Assembly (NCBI GenBank): GCA_005882635.1
Contig: VBFG01000045.1
Span: 1 to 59,252 of the forward strand
Direction of reading: 5' to 3'
Source of the DNA: Chloroflexota bacterium
GTDB lineage: Bacteria; Chloroflexota; Limnocylindria; Limnocylindrales; CSP1-4
DNA length: 59,252 nucleotides
Numbering within the stretch: position 1 is the stretch's first letter; the number at the start of each line of letters is the position of its first letter. Below, piece by piece: positions 50,319 through 59,039 of this stretch. A model generated the notes under the pieces. The model had not been told where the DNA came from. It did no database searches and saw nothing but the letters and a program-made list of their open reading frames with translations. The position numbers and the translations under genes were made by a program.

Positions 50319-50801
50319 ATGTCCTCGGTCGCCGGTCCCTTGGTTCGCCATGTCGTTCGCGCCACCGGCTGCCTCGGCGCCGGGCTGCTCCTCGCGGGCT
50401 GCGGGCTGATCTCGACGACGCCGCCAACCCCGACGGCGGCGCCGTTCCCCGGCATCGCGAGCGCCATCACCGAGCGCGGGATCCAGGTCACCCGGATCGT
50501 CTCGGGCGATCCGGGCTGTCCGAACCAGGACCTCGCCAAGACGGCGGTCGCCTTCGATGCGGCGGGGCTCGATCAACCCGCCCCGGTCCACGTCTACATC
50601 TACATCTTCCGGAACCGGGCGACGTACGAGCGCCTCCGCTCGACGGTCGACGACTGCGCCCGAGCCTACGTGACCGACCCCGAGACCTACGAGTCGGTCG
50701 AGACCTCGCCCTACGTCGTCTCCGGCCAGGGACCCTGGGGCGAACAGTTCAAGGCGAATCTCCGGGCCGCCATCGACGAGGCCGCGGGAAGCGGCGACTG
50801 A
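50319..50801 (+). CDS. lipoprotein of unknown function
   Basis: 160 residues. Signal peptide with lipobox LLLAGC (RATGCLGAGLLLAGCGLISTT), then PFPGIASAITERGIQVTRIVSGDPGCPNQDLAKTAVAFDAAGLDQPAPVHVYIYIFRNRATYERLRSTVDDCARAYVTDPETYESVETSPYVVSGQGPWGEQFKANLRAAI. No family recognised. TACGCT 8 bases before the ATG indicates a transcript of its own, 55 bases after the MoxR/VWA operon ends. It may still serve that envelope system. Confidence 0.82.
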   Translation: MSSVAGPLVRHVVRATGCLGAGLLLAGCGLISTTPPTPTAAPFPGIASAITERGIQVTRIVSGDPGCPNQDLAKTAVAFDAAGLDQPAPVHVYIYIFRNRATYERLRSTVDDCARAYVTDPETYESVETSPYVVSGQGPWGEQFKANLRAAIDEAAGSGD

Positions 50802-50924
50802 CCTCCTCCCCACCGGACCGGCCCACTCCCGACTGGACCGTTGTGACAGAAGGCACCATCGTCCGGGGCCCGGCCGGACCACCGAGCCAGAGGGCTCGGG
50901 CGCCTCGCTGTCGATCCTCGGGGC

Positions 50925-51698
50925 ATGGTTTCCCGACGCTCCCGGCCTCGCCGGCTGCTGCTTCCGACCGTCCTCGCGGCGGTCCTCGCGGCGGAGATCA
51001 CGGGGCTCGCGATCGCCCGCTCCTTCACCATCCAGGCTCCGTCGGCGACGCTGGCCGACCAGACCGCGACGCTCGCACCGGCCAACGACCGCCGCCTCGA
51101 CGGCCCGCTCGCCTGGGGTGACGACGCCACAGCGACGTCTTCGGCCGCCGGAGCAACCGTCGCCGTCCGGCAATCGACACCGACGGCAGCGAATCTCCAG
51201 CCACCTGCTCCACCGATCCGGGCGACGCTGCGGTCGGCCACGACGAAGACCACCAGCCACACGTCCGCCCAGACCACGCACCACGCGACCGCCCCGTCCT
51301 ATCGCGGTCGGAACCACGTCTGGATCCCGTCGCTCGGGATCAACAAGGCGGTCCAGTCGTTCCCGTGCTCGCGCAGCCGGCCACCGGACGCCGGTGTGTA
51401 CCGCTGGGGCTGCGCCGGCCGCAACAACGTCTACCTCATGTCGCACGCCTGGAGCACCTTCCGGCCGCTCCACGATGCCTACGTCTCGGGCCGACTCCAC
51501 CGCGGGCTGATGGTCTGGTACGCGGACGGCGGCGCGAGGGTCCACGAGTACAGCGTGGTTTGGTGGCGCGTCGTCGCCCCGACGACCGCTGCCTCCTGGG
51601 CTTGGGCCGCCCAGAGCCGACCGAGCATGACCCTCCAGACCTGCGTCGGCGCCAACAGCCAGTACCGCCTGATGGTGAGGCTCGTCCGAGTCGGATAG
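50925..51698 (+). CDS. sortase-like cysteine transpeptidase
   Basis: 257 residues. N-terminal anchor RRLLLPTVLAAVLAAEITGLAIA, a Thr/Ser/Ala-rich linker of about 90 residues, then a sortase beta-barrel: HVWIPSLGINKAVQSFPC, the catalytic His segment NNVYLMSHAWSTFRPLHDAY, VWYADGGARVHEYSVVWWRVV, the catalytic Cys in MTLQTCVGANSQYR and the Arg in QYRLMVRLVRVG. Sortases attach secreted proteins to envelope or pilin polymers. No LPxTG-like substrate is visible nearby, and two extra cysteines (SFPC, WGCAGR) could form a disulfide outside the cell. Confidence 0.8.
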   Translation: MVSRRSRPRRLLLPTVLAAVLAAEITGLAIARSFTIQAPSATLADQTATLAPANDRRLDGPLAWGDDATATSSAAGATVAVRQSTPTAANLQPPAPPIRATLRSATTKTTSHTSAQTTHHATAPSYRGRNHVWIPSLGINKAVQSFPCSRSRPPDAGVYRWGCAGRNNVYLMSHAWSTFRPLHDAYVSGRLHRGLMVWYADGGARVHEYSVVWWRVVAPTTAASWAWAAQSRPSMTLQTCVGANSQYRLMVRLVRVG

Positions 51699-51786
51699 GA
51701 ATCGCGGCAAATGTGAGTCACCGAGGGAGTGACGGCGCCCGTACCGTGTGAGCGTCCGGATCTGGACGCCCTGCGGCGGAAGAGAC

Positions 51787-52335
51787 GTGGATGCCGATCT
51801 GATCGGACGGGCGCAACACGGTGACGAGGAGGCCTTCGCGAGCCTCGCCGTCGGCGCGGGCGACCGACTCCACGCGGTGGCGCACAGGATCCTGCGCGAC
51901 ACCGACCTCGCCGAGGACGCGACGCAGCAGGCGCTGCTCGCGATCTGGCGGGACCTTCCGCAGCTCCGCGACCCGGCGCGCTTCGACGCCTGGTCGTACC
52001 GGCTCCTCGTGCGCGCCTGCTACGCCGAGGTCAGCCGGACCCGTCGCTGGACGCCGAATATCCGTTTGCTACCGGTCGATGAACGGGAAGTTGCGGATGG
52101 CTTGACCTCGGTCGTCGATCGCGACCAGCTCGAGCGCGGCTTCCAGCGCCTTTCCATCGACCATCGCGCGGTGGTGGTGCTCCACCACTACCTCGACCTG
52201 CCGCTCGCCGAGGTCGCCGACGTGCTCGGCGTCCCCGCCGGGACGGTTCGATCCCGACTGCATCACGCGATGCGCGGCCTGCGCGCGGCCCTCGAGGCCG
52301 ACGCCAGACCGGCGGCGCAGGAGGTTGCCCAATGA
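51787..52335 (+). CDS. ECF-type sigma factor
   Basis: 182 residues from GTG 51787 (GTG 51748 would add 13). Region 2: DLIGRAQHGDEEAFASLAVGAGDRLHAVAHRILRDTDLAEDATQQALLAIWRDLPQLRDPARFDAWSYRLLVRACYAE. Region 4: GFQRLSIDHRAVVVLHHYLDLPLAEVADVLGVPAGTVRSRLHHAMRGLRAAL. Its stop overlaps the next gene (ATGA), which encodes a membrane protein with a cytoplasmic N-terminus, the classical sigma/anti-sigma arrangement. Confidence 0.92.
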   Translation: MDADLIGRAQHGDEEAFASLAVGAGDRLHAVAHRILRDTDLAEDATQQALLAIWRDLPQLRDPARFDAWSYRLLVRACYAEVSRTRRWTPNIRLLPVDEREVADGLTSVVDRDQLERGFQRLSIDHRAVVVLHHYLDLPLAEVADVLGVPAGTVRSRLHHAMRGLRAALEADARPAAQEVAQ

Positions 52336-53261
52336 GCACCGATCGCGACGTCACCCGCATCGTTCGGTCGTGGCTGGAGGAGGGCCGGACGGCGCTCCCG
52401 GACCGCGTCCTGGACACCGTGCTCGACCAGCTCCCCGCGACCCGACAGCGCCGTGCCTGGTGGCCGGCGCGGAGGTTCGGAGAGATGAACACTGCAGCTC
52501 GTTTCCTCAGCGCCGTGGCGGCCGTGGCCGCCGTGGCAATCATCGGAGCGCTCGCCCTGCCGCGCGCCGGCGGGGGCCCGGGCGCGAGCCCGACGCCGGT
52601 CCCGACACCCAGCCCCTCGCCCGTGGCGGTACCACTCGGCAATCTGGCGGCCGGGACGACGTATTTCTGGGACGACCCGTGCTGCGTCGGCGGGAAGCGG
52701 ATCAGCTTCACGATGTCCGCCACGGGCTGGTTTACCTTCGACCCGATCTTCCTCGGAAAGGGCACCCGCAATCCCGATCGATTTGACCTCTACATCAGCC
52801 CACATCTCGTCGCCAACGTCTACACGGGTGGCTGCCGTTGGCTTGGGACAGCGCTCGATCCACCCGTCGGACCGACGGTCGATGACCTCGCGACCGCGCT
52901 GCTCGCGCAAGCCGGACCCGGTTCCTCTCCGCCGATTGCCGTGACGGTGGGCGGTCACCCCGGCAAGAAGGTCGAATTGTCGATACCGCAAGATGTCGAC
53001 GTCACCAAGTGCGATTCCGATGGCAGTTTCGCCATCTTCGGTCGGTGGTTGGGGGCCGGCCAATCGTACGGCGCCGCACCGTGGACATACGGCAACGGGC
53101 AGCACAACACGGTCTACATCATCGACGTCGACGGCACGCGCCAGGTGATCGACTCGATGTACCTGCCCGGCACCTCGACTGCAGATCGAGCCGAACTCGA
53201 CCAGATCGTCGCGTCCATTCGCTTCGAATCGCGGCCAGCCAGCCCGTCCCCATCCCCTTGA
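52332..53261 (+). CDS. putative membrane anti-sigma factor with exported domain
   Basis: 309 residues. A ~55-residue cytoplasmic part (TRIVRSWLEEGRTALPDRVLDTVLDQLPATRQRRAWWPARR), one transmembrane helix (about 57-77, FLSAVAAVAAVAIIGALALP), a Pro/Ser/Thr linker and about 200 external residues with several cysteines (DDPCCVGGK, GGCRWLG, VTKCDSDGS). The N-terminal D-x-x-x-R-x-W-L-E-x-G pattern is common in sigma-linked membrane proteins of this kind. No zinc-binding HxxxCxxC is seen, so direct sigma inhibition is inferred only from gene order. Confidence 0.75.
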   Translation: MSTDRDVTRIVRSWLEEGRTALPDRVLDTVLDQLPATRQRRAWWPARRFGEMNTAARFLSAVAAVAAVAIIGALALPRAGGGPGASPTPVPTPSPSPVAVPLGNLAAGTTYFWDDPCCVGGKRISFTMSATGWFTFDPIFLGKGTRNPDRFDLYISPHLVANVYTGGCRWLGTALDPPVGPTVDDLATALLAQAGPGSSPPIAVTVGGHPGKKVELSIPQDVDVTKCDSDGSFAIFGRWLGAGQSYGAAPWTYGNGQHNTVYIIDVDGTRQVIDSMYLPGTSTADRAELDQIVASIRFESRPASPSPSP

Positions 53262-53271
53262 ACGAACGCTC

Positions 53272-53304
53272 GGCGGGAAGGCAACGCTGAAGTCGTTGCC
53301 CGCC
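53272..53304. terminator. bulged hairpin between convergent genes
   Basis: GGCAAC/GTTGCC (53280-53285/53295-53300) extended after a 4-base bulge by GGCG/CGCC (53272-53275/53301-53304). It lies between the anti-sigma gene stop and the convergent acyl-CoA dehydrogenase stop. Confidence 0.5.
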
Positions 53305-54470
53305 TACTGAACGCGCAGGTCCAGCAGCTTGCGAGCGATCACGAGCCGCTGGACCTGGCTCGTCCCCTCCCCGATCTCGGTCAGCTTCGCGTCACGCAGA
53401 TACCGCTCGACCTTGTACTCCTCGACGTAGCCATAGCCGCCGTGGACCTGGATCGCGGCGTTCGTCACCCGGCTCGAGACCTCCGACGCGAACAGCTTCG
53501 CCTGGGCGCCGGCGACAGTGTAGTCGCGGCCCCGGTCCTTGAGCCACGCCGCGCGGTAGACGAGCGCCCGCGCCGCCTCGAGCTCGGTCGCCATGTCAGC
53601 GACCATGAAGGCGACGCCCTGGAAGGTCCCGATCGGCCGGCCGAACTGTTTCCGCTCCTTGCTGTACGCAGCGGCCGCGTCGTAGGCGCCCTGGGCGATC
53701 CCCAGGGCCATCGCGGCGATCGAGATCCGGCCGCCGTCGAGGACCTTCAGGAACATCCGGAAGCCCTGGCCCTGCTCGCCGAGGAGGTTCGCCGCCGGGA
53801 TCCGCGCCCCGTCGAAGATCAGCTCTCCCGTCGCCGAGGCGTGGAGGCCCAGCTTGTCCTCCAGTCGACCGATCGAGAATCCCGGGGTGTCGGCGGGGAC
53901 GATGAATGCGCTGATCTCGGCGTCGCCCTTGTCGGTCGTCCCGGTCCGGGCGGTGACGATGTAGGTCCCCGCCTTGCCGGCGTTCGTGATGAACCGCTTG
54001 CCGCCGTCGAGGACCCAGCTGTCGCCGTCGGGGGTCTCCTCGCGTCGGGCGGTCGTCCGCGTCCCGCCGGCGTCCGAGCCGGCGCCCGGCTCGGTCAGGC
54101 CGTAGGCGCCGATGACCTCCCCCGACGCGAGCGGACGCAGGAAGCGCTCCTTCTGCTCGGGGGAGCCGGCGATCATCAGCGGGCCGCAGCCGAGCGACGT
54201 GTGGGCCGCGACGATGATCCCGAGCGAGCCCCAGACGCGGCTGATCTCCTCGACCGCGATCGCGTAGGCCAGCGTGTCCATTCCGGCACCGCCGTCGGCC
54301 TCCGCGACCGGGATGCCGAGCCAGCCCATCTCGCCGAGGCGGGCCACGACCTCATCCGGGAATCGATGGGCGTGCTCGTGCTCGTCGACGACCGGCGCGA
54401 CCTCGGTCTCCATGAAGTCGCGGACCGTCGAGCGGAGGAGGGCGTGCTCCGGCGACAGGTCGAAATCCAT
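53304..54470 (-). CDS. acyl-CoA dehydrogenase (short/branched-chain type)
   Basis: 388 residues. MDFDLSPEHALLRSTVRDFMETEVAPVVDEHEHAHRFP; IGAYGLTEPGAGSDAGGTRTTARREETPDGDSWVLDGGKRFITNAG (FAD/substrate region); KERKQFGRPIGTFQGVAFMVADMATELEAARALVYRAAWLKD; IQVHGGYGYVEEYKVERYLRDAKLTEIGEGTSQVQRLVIARKLL. The base glutamate expected in short-chain enzymes falls in EIGEGTSQVQ. TACCCT is 8 bases before ATG 54468-54470. The 10-residue extension in the ORF track is not needed. Confidence 0.93.
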   Translation of the reverse strand: MDFDLSPEHALLRSTVRDFMETEVAPVVDEHEHAHRFPDEVVARLGEMGWLGIPVAEADGGAGMDTLAYAIAVEEISRVWGSLGIIVAAHTSLGCGPLMIAGSPEQKERFLRPLASGEVIGAYGLTEPGAGSDAGGTRTTARREETPDGDSWVLDGGKRFITNAGKAGTYIVTARTGTTDKGDAEISAFIVPADTPGFSIGRLEDKLGLHASATGELIFDGARIPAANLLGEQGQGFRMFLKVLDGGRISIAAMALGIAQGAYDAAAAYSKERKQFGRPIGTFQGVAFMVADMATELEAARALVYRAAWLKDRGRDYTVAGAQAKLFASEVSSRVTNAAIQVHGGYGYVEEYKVERYLRDAKLTEIGEGTSQVQRLVIARKLLDLRVQ

Positions 54471-54519
54471 CGCGGCCGAGGGTAGCACCGGGCCGACCAC
54501 GGCCGTCCGCGACCGGTGC

Positions 54520-54525
54520 TAGCCT
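54520..54525 (+). promoter_or_regulatory. -10 hexamer TAGCCT of the SufR-like regulator
   Basis: TAGCCT, 6 bases, ATG 54532; no Shine-Dalgarno. Confidence 0.5.
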
Positions 54526-54531
54526 TCGCCG

Positions 54532-55233
54532 ATGGATCAGGCCGGTGCCGACGCCAGCCGCGTCGCTCCTGCTCCGAGCGCCCCGCCGGTCTCCTCGTCA
54601 CCCGGCGCACTTCGCCGCGAGATCCTGATCCGCCTTCGCCGCGACGGCGCCTCGACACCCGATCAGCTCGCGGTCGCGATCGGAGCCAGCCGGACCGGGG
54701 TCCTGCAGCAGCTGCGGGCGCTCGAGGCGACGAACTTCGTGAGCCGCCAGACGATCCGCCACGGGGTCGGCCGCCCGCGGCATCTCTACGACCTGACCGG
54801 CGATGCGCAGGAGCTCTTCCCATCGAACTACGACGGGTTGGCGGCAGGCCTCCTGTCGGCGATCGGCGCGGTCGGTGGGCAGGAGCTCATCGAGCAGGTC
54901 TTCCAGGCGCGCCGGCGCCAGATCGGCGACCGGGTCCGGCGCGAGCTCGAGGAGCGAATCGGCGCCGACGCACCGCTGACGGAGCGGGTTCGGGCCCTGG
55001 CCGTCATCCAGGATGAGCAGGGCTACCTTGCCGACGCGGTCCTCGAGCCGGATGGGACGATCCGTCTCCGCGAGCACAACTGCGCGATCCTCGATGTGGC
55101 GAGCGGGCAACGGAGCGCATGCGACGCCGAGCTCGACCTGTTCCGGGACGTGCTCGGCGTCGACGTGGTGCGCGAGACGCACATCGCCAGCGGCGACCGC
55201 TGCTGCTCCTACCGCATCAGCGAGTCGAACTGA
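54532..55233 (+). CDS. SufR-like winged-helix regulator with C-terminal cysteines
   Basis: 233 residues. The N-terminal winged helix reads LRREILIRLRRDGASTPDQLAVAIGASRTGVLQQLRALEATNFVSRQTIRHGVGRPRHLYDLTGDAQELFPSNYD, the DeoR/ArsR-like module of SufR. The C-terminal region ends HNCAILDVASGQRSACDAELDLFRDVLGVDVVRETHIASGDRCCSYRI, with C-x12-C and a C-C pair where SufR has its Fe-S cluster ligands; one of the four usual positions appears replaced. It would repress target genes in response to Fe-S or redox status. No suf genes adjoin; the divergent acyl-CoA dehydrogenase and the downstream genes are the visible candidates. Confidence 0.82.
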   Translation: MDQAGADASRVAPAPSAPPVSSSPGALRREILIRLRRDGASTPDQLAVAIGASRTGVLQQLRALEATNFVSRQTIRHGVGRPRHLYDLTGDAQELFPSNYDGLAAGLLSAIGAVGGQELIEQVFQARRRQIGDRVRRELEERIGADAPLTERVRALAVIQDEQGYLADAVLEPDGTIRLREHNCAILDVASGQRSACDAELDLFRDVLGVDVVRETHIASGDRCCSYRISESN

Positions 55234-55237
55234 CGCC

Positions 55238-56293
55238 TCAGGCTTCCTCCCGCTCGACCACGACCCGCGATGCGGGCTCGATGCGCGGCGGCGGCACGTC
55301 CGAGACGTTCGGCACGAACGAGGCCGCCAGCGACGTCGCGGCCACGACCTCCTGATCCTCGACACTGAGGATCGCGAGGCGCCCGAGGGATGCCATCTCG
55401 TCGCGGATGTAGGTCTTGAGCATCTCCGGGCCGTCGGTGTTGATCGTGAACCGGATCTCGTTCCGACGGAACGTGTCGAAGATCCAGCGGAACTCGTCCC
55501 AGCCGGACACCACCCGAGTGTTCAGGTTCGAGCTCGGGCAGATCTCGAGGACGATCCCGCGCTCGCGGATCATCGCCATCGCCCGCGGGTCATAGGCGGC
55601 CTTGACCCCGTGCCCGATCCGGTCCGGCTCCAGGAGCTCGACCACCCGGGCGACCTCGTCGACCGGGCCGGCCTCGCCGGTGTGGACGGTCAGCCCGAGG
55701 CCGAACTGGCGGGCGCGACGGTAGAGCCGGCGATAGTCGGCCACCCGGAAGGTCGCGCTCTCGGGTCCGGCGATGTCGATGCCGACGACGCCCCGATCGC
55801 GCCAGGCGATCGCCTTCTCGACGATGATCTCGTTCAGCTCGTAGGGGAACGCCCGGTCGAGGCAGAAGATCAGGCCGGGCTTGACGGGATATTCGAGGCT
55901 CGCTCGGTCCATGCCGCGGGTCGCGGCGGCGATGATGTGGTCGAGGTCCTGCTCGCCGCCCCGGTTCCGCTTCATCGGGTTGAAGCGGAGCTCGGTCGTC
56001 GTGACGTTGTTCTTGCGGTAGGCGCCGCCGACGACCTCGTACACGGCCCGCTCGACGGCGATCGGCGAGCTCTGGATCAGCTCGGTCCAGTGGAACAGCT
56101 GGAGGTAGCCGTCGAAGCTCCGCGCCCGTTTCTCGGAGACCGTGATGGTGTCGCGGAACTCCCAGTAGTCGCGGGTCGGGAGCTTGATCCCCTGGGAGTG
56201 GGCGATGCTCCACATGATCGCCGGGGTGACGGCCCCGCCGAGATGGCAATGCAACTCCGCGAGGGGGATCTTCCGCGACAAGAGCCGGGCCAT
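55238..56293 (-). CDS. adenosine deaminase-family amidohydrolase
   Basis: 351 residues. Metal-binding AELHCHLGGAVTPAIMW at the N-terminus (His-x-His), LTVHTGEAGPVDEVARVVELLEPDRIGHGVKA (HxGE and the conserved GHG), GIVLEICPSSNLNTRVVSGWDEF (CPxSN) and RFTINTDGPEM (the last metal-ligand Asp) give the adenosine/AMP-deaminase TIM barrel. It should deaminate adenosine or a related aminopurine nucleoside such as aminofutalosine. Here HLGGA and TDGP replace the usual HLDGA and DDP, so the substrate is uncertain. TATCCT lies 7 bases before ATG 56291-56293. Confidence 0.85.
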   Translation of the reverse strand: MARLLSRKIPLAELHCHLGGAVTPAIMWSIAHSQGIKLPTRDYWEFRDTITVSEKRARSFDGYLQLFHWTELIQSSPIAVERAVYEVVGGAYRKNNVTTTELRFNPMKRNRGGEQDLDHIIAAATRGMDRASLEYPVKPGLIFCLDRAFPYELNEIIVEKAIAWRDRGVVGIDIAGPESATFRVADYRRLYRRARQFGLGLTVHTGEAGPVDEVARVVELLEPDRIGHGVKAAYDPRAMAMIRERGIVLEICPSSNLNTRVVSGWDEFRWIFDTFRRNEIRFTINTDGPEMLKTYIRDEMASLGRLAILSVEDQEVVAATSLAASFVPNVSDVPPPRIEPASRVVVEREEA

Positions 56294-56300
56294 CGAGAGC

Positions 56301-56306
56301 AGGATA
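56301..56306 (-). promoter_or_regulatory. -10 hexamer TATCCT of the deaminase-like gene
   Basis: TATCCT, 7 bases, ATG 56291-56293; no Shine-Dalgarno. Leaderless start predicted. Confidence 0.5.
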
Positions 56307-56336
56307 CCGGGGCAACCCGCCGCCAGGGAGCATCCG

Positions 56337-56990
56337 ATGGATCGACGTCTCGCCCTCGCGATCTTCCGCGCGATCACCGCGGCGATCGTGATCGTCGCCA
56401 TCCTCGTCCAGGTCAGGCTGAACCTCGACAGCGGGCTGTTCCGCCCGCTCCGCTTCTTCGCCCTGTTCACGGTCCTCAGCTATGTGTTCGCGGCAGTCGT
56501 CTGGCTGTGGCTCGCGCTTCGCTGGCGGGCGGCACGGACCTGGGGCGACGACCTGCTGCGTGGCGCCTCGGTCCTGTACCTCGTCCTGTCGCTGGTCATC
56601 GTCGTGGTCCTGGTGGTCGGCCCCGAATTCCAGGTGGGCGATCCACGGGTCGACCTGATCGTCCGCAAGGTCTTCCCGGTCCTGGCCGCGGTCGATTGGC
56701 TGATCGATCCGCCGGCGACGGATCTCCGGATGCGCGACGTCGGCCTGTGGCTGATCTTCCCGGTCGTCTGGCTCGCCTTCAGCCTGATCCGCGGCGCTGT
56801 CGATGACTGGTATCCCTACCGGTTCCTCGACCCGGGCCCTGCCGGCTACCGGTCCGTCGCCTACCACGCGGTGGCCCTCCTCGCCGCGCTCCTGGTCATC
56901 GCCGGCGGGATCGTCGCCCTCGGCGACTTCGGCCGCGATCGACGGCTGCGTCGCGGCTCGATGGAACGCGCCCTGACGAGCCACCCCTGA
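56337..56990 (+). CDS. Pr6Pr-family six-helix membrane protein
   Basis: 217 residues with six hydrophobic segments: LALAIFRAITAAIVIVAILVQV; FFALFTVLSYVFAAVVWLWLAL; LLRGASVLYLVLSLVIVVVLVVG; KVFPVLAAVDWLIDPP; VGLWLIFPVVWLAFSLIRG; AVALLAALLVIAGGIVALG. The NxxSGL-FRPLRFF-xxFTxLS motif and the DWYPYRFLDP loop match the Pr6Pr/FAR-17a-like family of unknown role. GGGAG at 56326-56330 supports the ATG. Divergent from the deaminase-like gene; convergent with the radical SAM gene, 3 bases apart. Confidence 0.88.
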   Translation: MDRRLALAIFRAITAAIVIVAILVQVRLNLDSGLFRPLRFFALFTVLSYVFAAVVWLWLALRWRAARTWGDDLLRGASVLYLVLSLVIVVVLVVGPEFQVGDPRVDLIVRKVFPVLAAVDWLIDPPATDLRMRDVGLWLIFPVVWLAFSLIRGAVDDWYPYRFLDPGPAGYRSVAYHAVALLAALLVIAGGIVALGDFGRDRRLRRGSMERALTSHP

Positions 56991-56993
56991 CCC

Positions 56994-57944
56994 TCAGCCG
57001 GCCCGCGCCGCCCTGGTTGGCTCGGCCGGCTGCCGATCCGGCAGCGTGAGCTCGAGCTGTTCGGGATCAGCCGGCGGTGGCAGCGGCAGGATCCGGACGC
57101 GGCGCCGGTCGGCGATCTCGAGCCGCTGGCGAAGGTCGGCGACTTCGCGGCGGACGGGCTCAATCGTCGACTTCGGCAGGTAGGCGCGACCGTCGTACAG
57201 CCGCTCGTAGCGCGGCATGAGCTCCGGCCAGTCGCGGGCCAGGTTCGCCAGGAAGTGCTCCCGCGTGCCCGGCCGGAGGTACAGGACGTTCGTCCAGACG
57301 GCGGTGGCGCCCGCGTCGCGGGCGGCCTTGACGACATCGGCGAGGAGCTCCGGTCGGTCGGACAGGCCGGGCAGGATCGGCGCCATCCCGACGGTCGCCT
57401 CGATGCCGGCGTCGACGAGCGCCGTCAGGGCCCGGAGGCGCTGGCGCGGCGGAGCCGTCCCGGGCTCGGTCCGGCGGACGATCTCGGGATCGAGGGTCGG
57501 GATGGAGAACGTCACCGCCACCGGCGCCCGGCGGGCGGCCTCGACGAGCACGTCCACGTCGCGGACGATCAATGGTCCTCGCGTGATGATCGAGAGCGGA
57601 TTGCGTGCCTCCGTGAGCGCCTCGATCGAACGGCGCGTCAGCCGGTAGCGGCCCTCGGCCGGCTGGTAGGGATCGGTGGCCGTGCCGATCACGACCTGTT
57701 CGTGGGCCCAGCGCGGCCGGGACAGCTCCCGGCGCAGCACCTCGACGAGGTTGGTCTTGACCCGGATGGACGCCCCGTAGCGGTCATCGAAGGGCCGATC
57801 GGCGCGTTTCTCGAACGCCCGCACGAAGCAGAACGTGCAGCGATGGGCGCAGCCGGTGTACGGGTTGAGCGACCACTTGAAGGACATGCCGCTGACCTTG
57901 TTCAGGGCGGAGCGGCAGGGCTCCTCGCGATATTCCGCTCGCAT
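56994..57944 (-). CDS. Rv2578c-family radical SAM protein
   Basis: 316 residues. SFKWSLNPYTGCAHRCTFCFVRAFEKR holds the radical-SAM cysteines as C-x3-C-x2-C. DRYGASIRVKTNLVEVLRRELSR, VVIGTATDPYQPAEGRYRLTRRSIEAL, IITRGPLIVRDVDVL and VTFSIPTLDPEIVRRTEPGTAPPRQRLRAL follow, the pattern of the Rv2578c/SplB-related group. TIM-barrel, 4Fe-4S cluster, SAM cleavage expected; the natural substrate is unknown, a nucleic-acid repair role being a frequent guess. TATTCT is 9 bases before the ATG. Confidence 0.9.
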   Translation of the reverse strand: MRAEYREEPCRSALNKVSGMSFKWSLNPYTGCAHRCTFCFVRAFEKRADRPFDDRYGASIRVKTNLVEVLRRELSRPRWAHEQVVIGTATDPYQPAEGRYRLTRRSIEALTEARNPLSIITRGPLIVRDVDVLVEAARRAPVAVTFSIPTLDPEIVRRTEPGTAPPRQRLRALTALVDAGIEATVGMAPILPGLSDRPELLADVVKAARDAGATAVWTNVLYLRPGTREHFLANLARDWPELMPRYERLYDGRAYLPKSTIEPVRREVADLRQRLEIADRRRVRILPLPPPADPEQLELTLPDRQPAEPTRAARAG

Positions 57945-57987
57945 CGTGAGGTCAGAATAGAACGCCTGTTCGATCCTGTCGAGCCCT

Positions 57988-59025
57988 TCAGCTCGCCGCT
58001 GGCACGACCCGCCCGTCGGCGTCGAGCGTCGCCCGGCGACGCCGGAGCACCCGCAGCTCGGCGCCCGGGACCTGGTCGCGGGCGTGGTACGACGACCGGA
58101 CGAGGGGCGCCGACTCGACGTGCTTGAAGCCGAGCGCGAGGGCCTCGACCTTCATCTCGGCGAACTCGTCGGGGTGGTAATAGCGCTCGAGCGGGAGATG
58201 CTTCTCGGAGGGCCGGAGGTACTGGCCGATCGTCAGGATGTCGACATCGACGGCTCGGAGGGCCTCGAACGCCTCGGTCAGCTCCTCGCGGGTCTCCCCG
58301 AGCCCGACCATCAGCGAGCTCTTGGTGTGCGCCGCGTAGCCGATCTCGACCGACATCTCTTTCGCCCGGCGCAGGACGTACAGCGACCGATCCCAGCGCG
58401 CCCGCTTCCGGACGGGCTTCTGGAGCCGGCGCACGGTCTCGAGGTTGTGGTTCAGGATGTCGGGTCGCGCGTCCATCACGATCCGGAGCCGGCCGTCGGA
58501 GCCGTCGAAGTCCGGGATCAGGACCTCGATCCCCATCCCCGGGCTCGTCGCTCGCATCCGGGTGATCGTCTCGGCGAAGATCCGCGCTCCGCCGTCGGGC
58601 AGGTCGTCACGAGCGACGCTCGTCACGACGACGTGCTCCAGGCCGAGCGCCGAGACCGCCTCCGCGACACGGCGCGGCTCGTCGTCGTCGAACCAGGTGG
58701 GCCGGCCGGTCTTCACCGCGCAGAAGCCGCAGGCCCGGGTGCAGGTGTCGCCGAGGATCATGATCGTCGCGGTCCGCTGATCCCAGCACTCGCCAATGTT
58801 CGGGCAGTGCGCTTCCTCGCAGACCGTGTTGAGGTTCAGGCCGCGGAGCAGGCCCTTCAGGTCGTGATAGTTCTCGCCGGAGGGCAGCCGAGCCTTGATC
58901 CAGTCCGGATGGCGCCGGAGTGGGGTGACAGAGCCGCCCATCGCGATCGTCTCCGGCGCTGCGGAGCCGTGATGCGGCGCGTGCGCCGCGCCAGGCGGTT
59001 CGAACATCGGGAGCTCGCGGGCCAT
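57988..59025 (-). CDS. lipA: lipoyl synthase
   Basis: 345 residues. The auxiliary cluster cysteines [12 protein letters not shown] and the radical-SAM cysteines CTRACGFC are both present, followed by [83 protein letters not shown] and the C-terminal VRSSYHA serine that ligates the auxiliary cluster. It inserts two sulfurs into octanoyl groups of 2-oxo-acid dehydrogenases and GcvH. The N-terminal ~30 residues are unusual (His/Pro/Ala-rich). TACACT 7 bases before the ATG gives a leaderless start. Confidence 0.97.
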   Translation of the reverse strand: MARELPMFEPPGAAHAPHHGSAAPETIAMGGSVTPLRRHPDWIKARLPSGENYHDLKGLLRGLNLNTVCEEAHCPNIGECWDQRTATIMILGDTCTRACGFCAVKTGRPTWFDDDEPRRVAEAVSALGLEHVVVTSVARDDLPDGGARIFAETITRMRATSPGMGIEVLIPDFDGSDGRLRIVMDARPDILNHNLETVRRLQKPVRKRARWDRSLYVLRRAKEMSVEIGYAAHTKSSLMVGLGETREELTEAFEALRAVDVDILTIGQYLRPSEKHLPLERYYHPDEFAEMKVEALALGFKHVESAPLVRSSYHARDQVPGAELRVLRRRRATLDADGRVVPAAS

Positions 59026-59032
59026 CGGGTCG

Positions 59033-59038
59033 AGTGTA
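59033..59038 (-). promoter_or_regulatory. -10 hexamer TACACT of lipA
   Basis: TACACT, 7 bases, ATG 59023-59025; no Shine-Dalgarno. Confidence 0.55.
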
Positions 59039-59039
59039 G

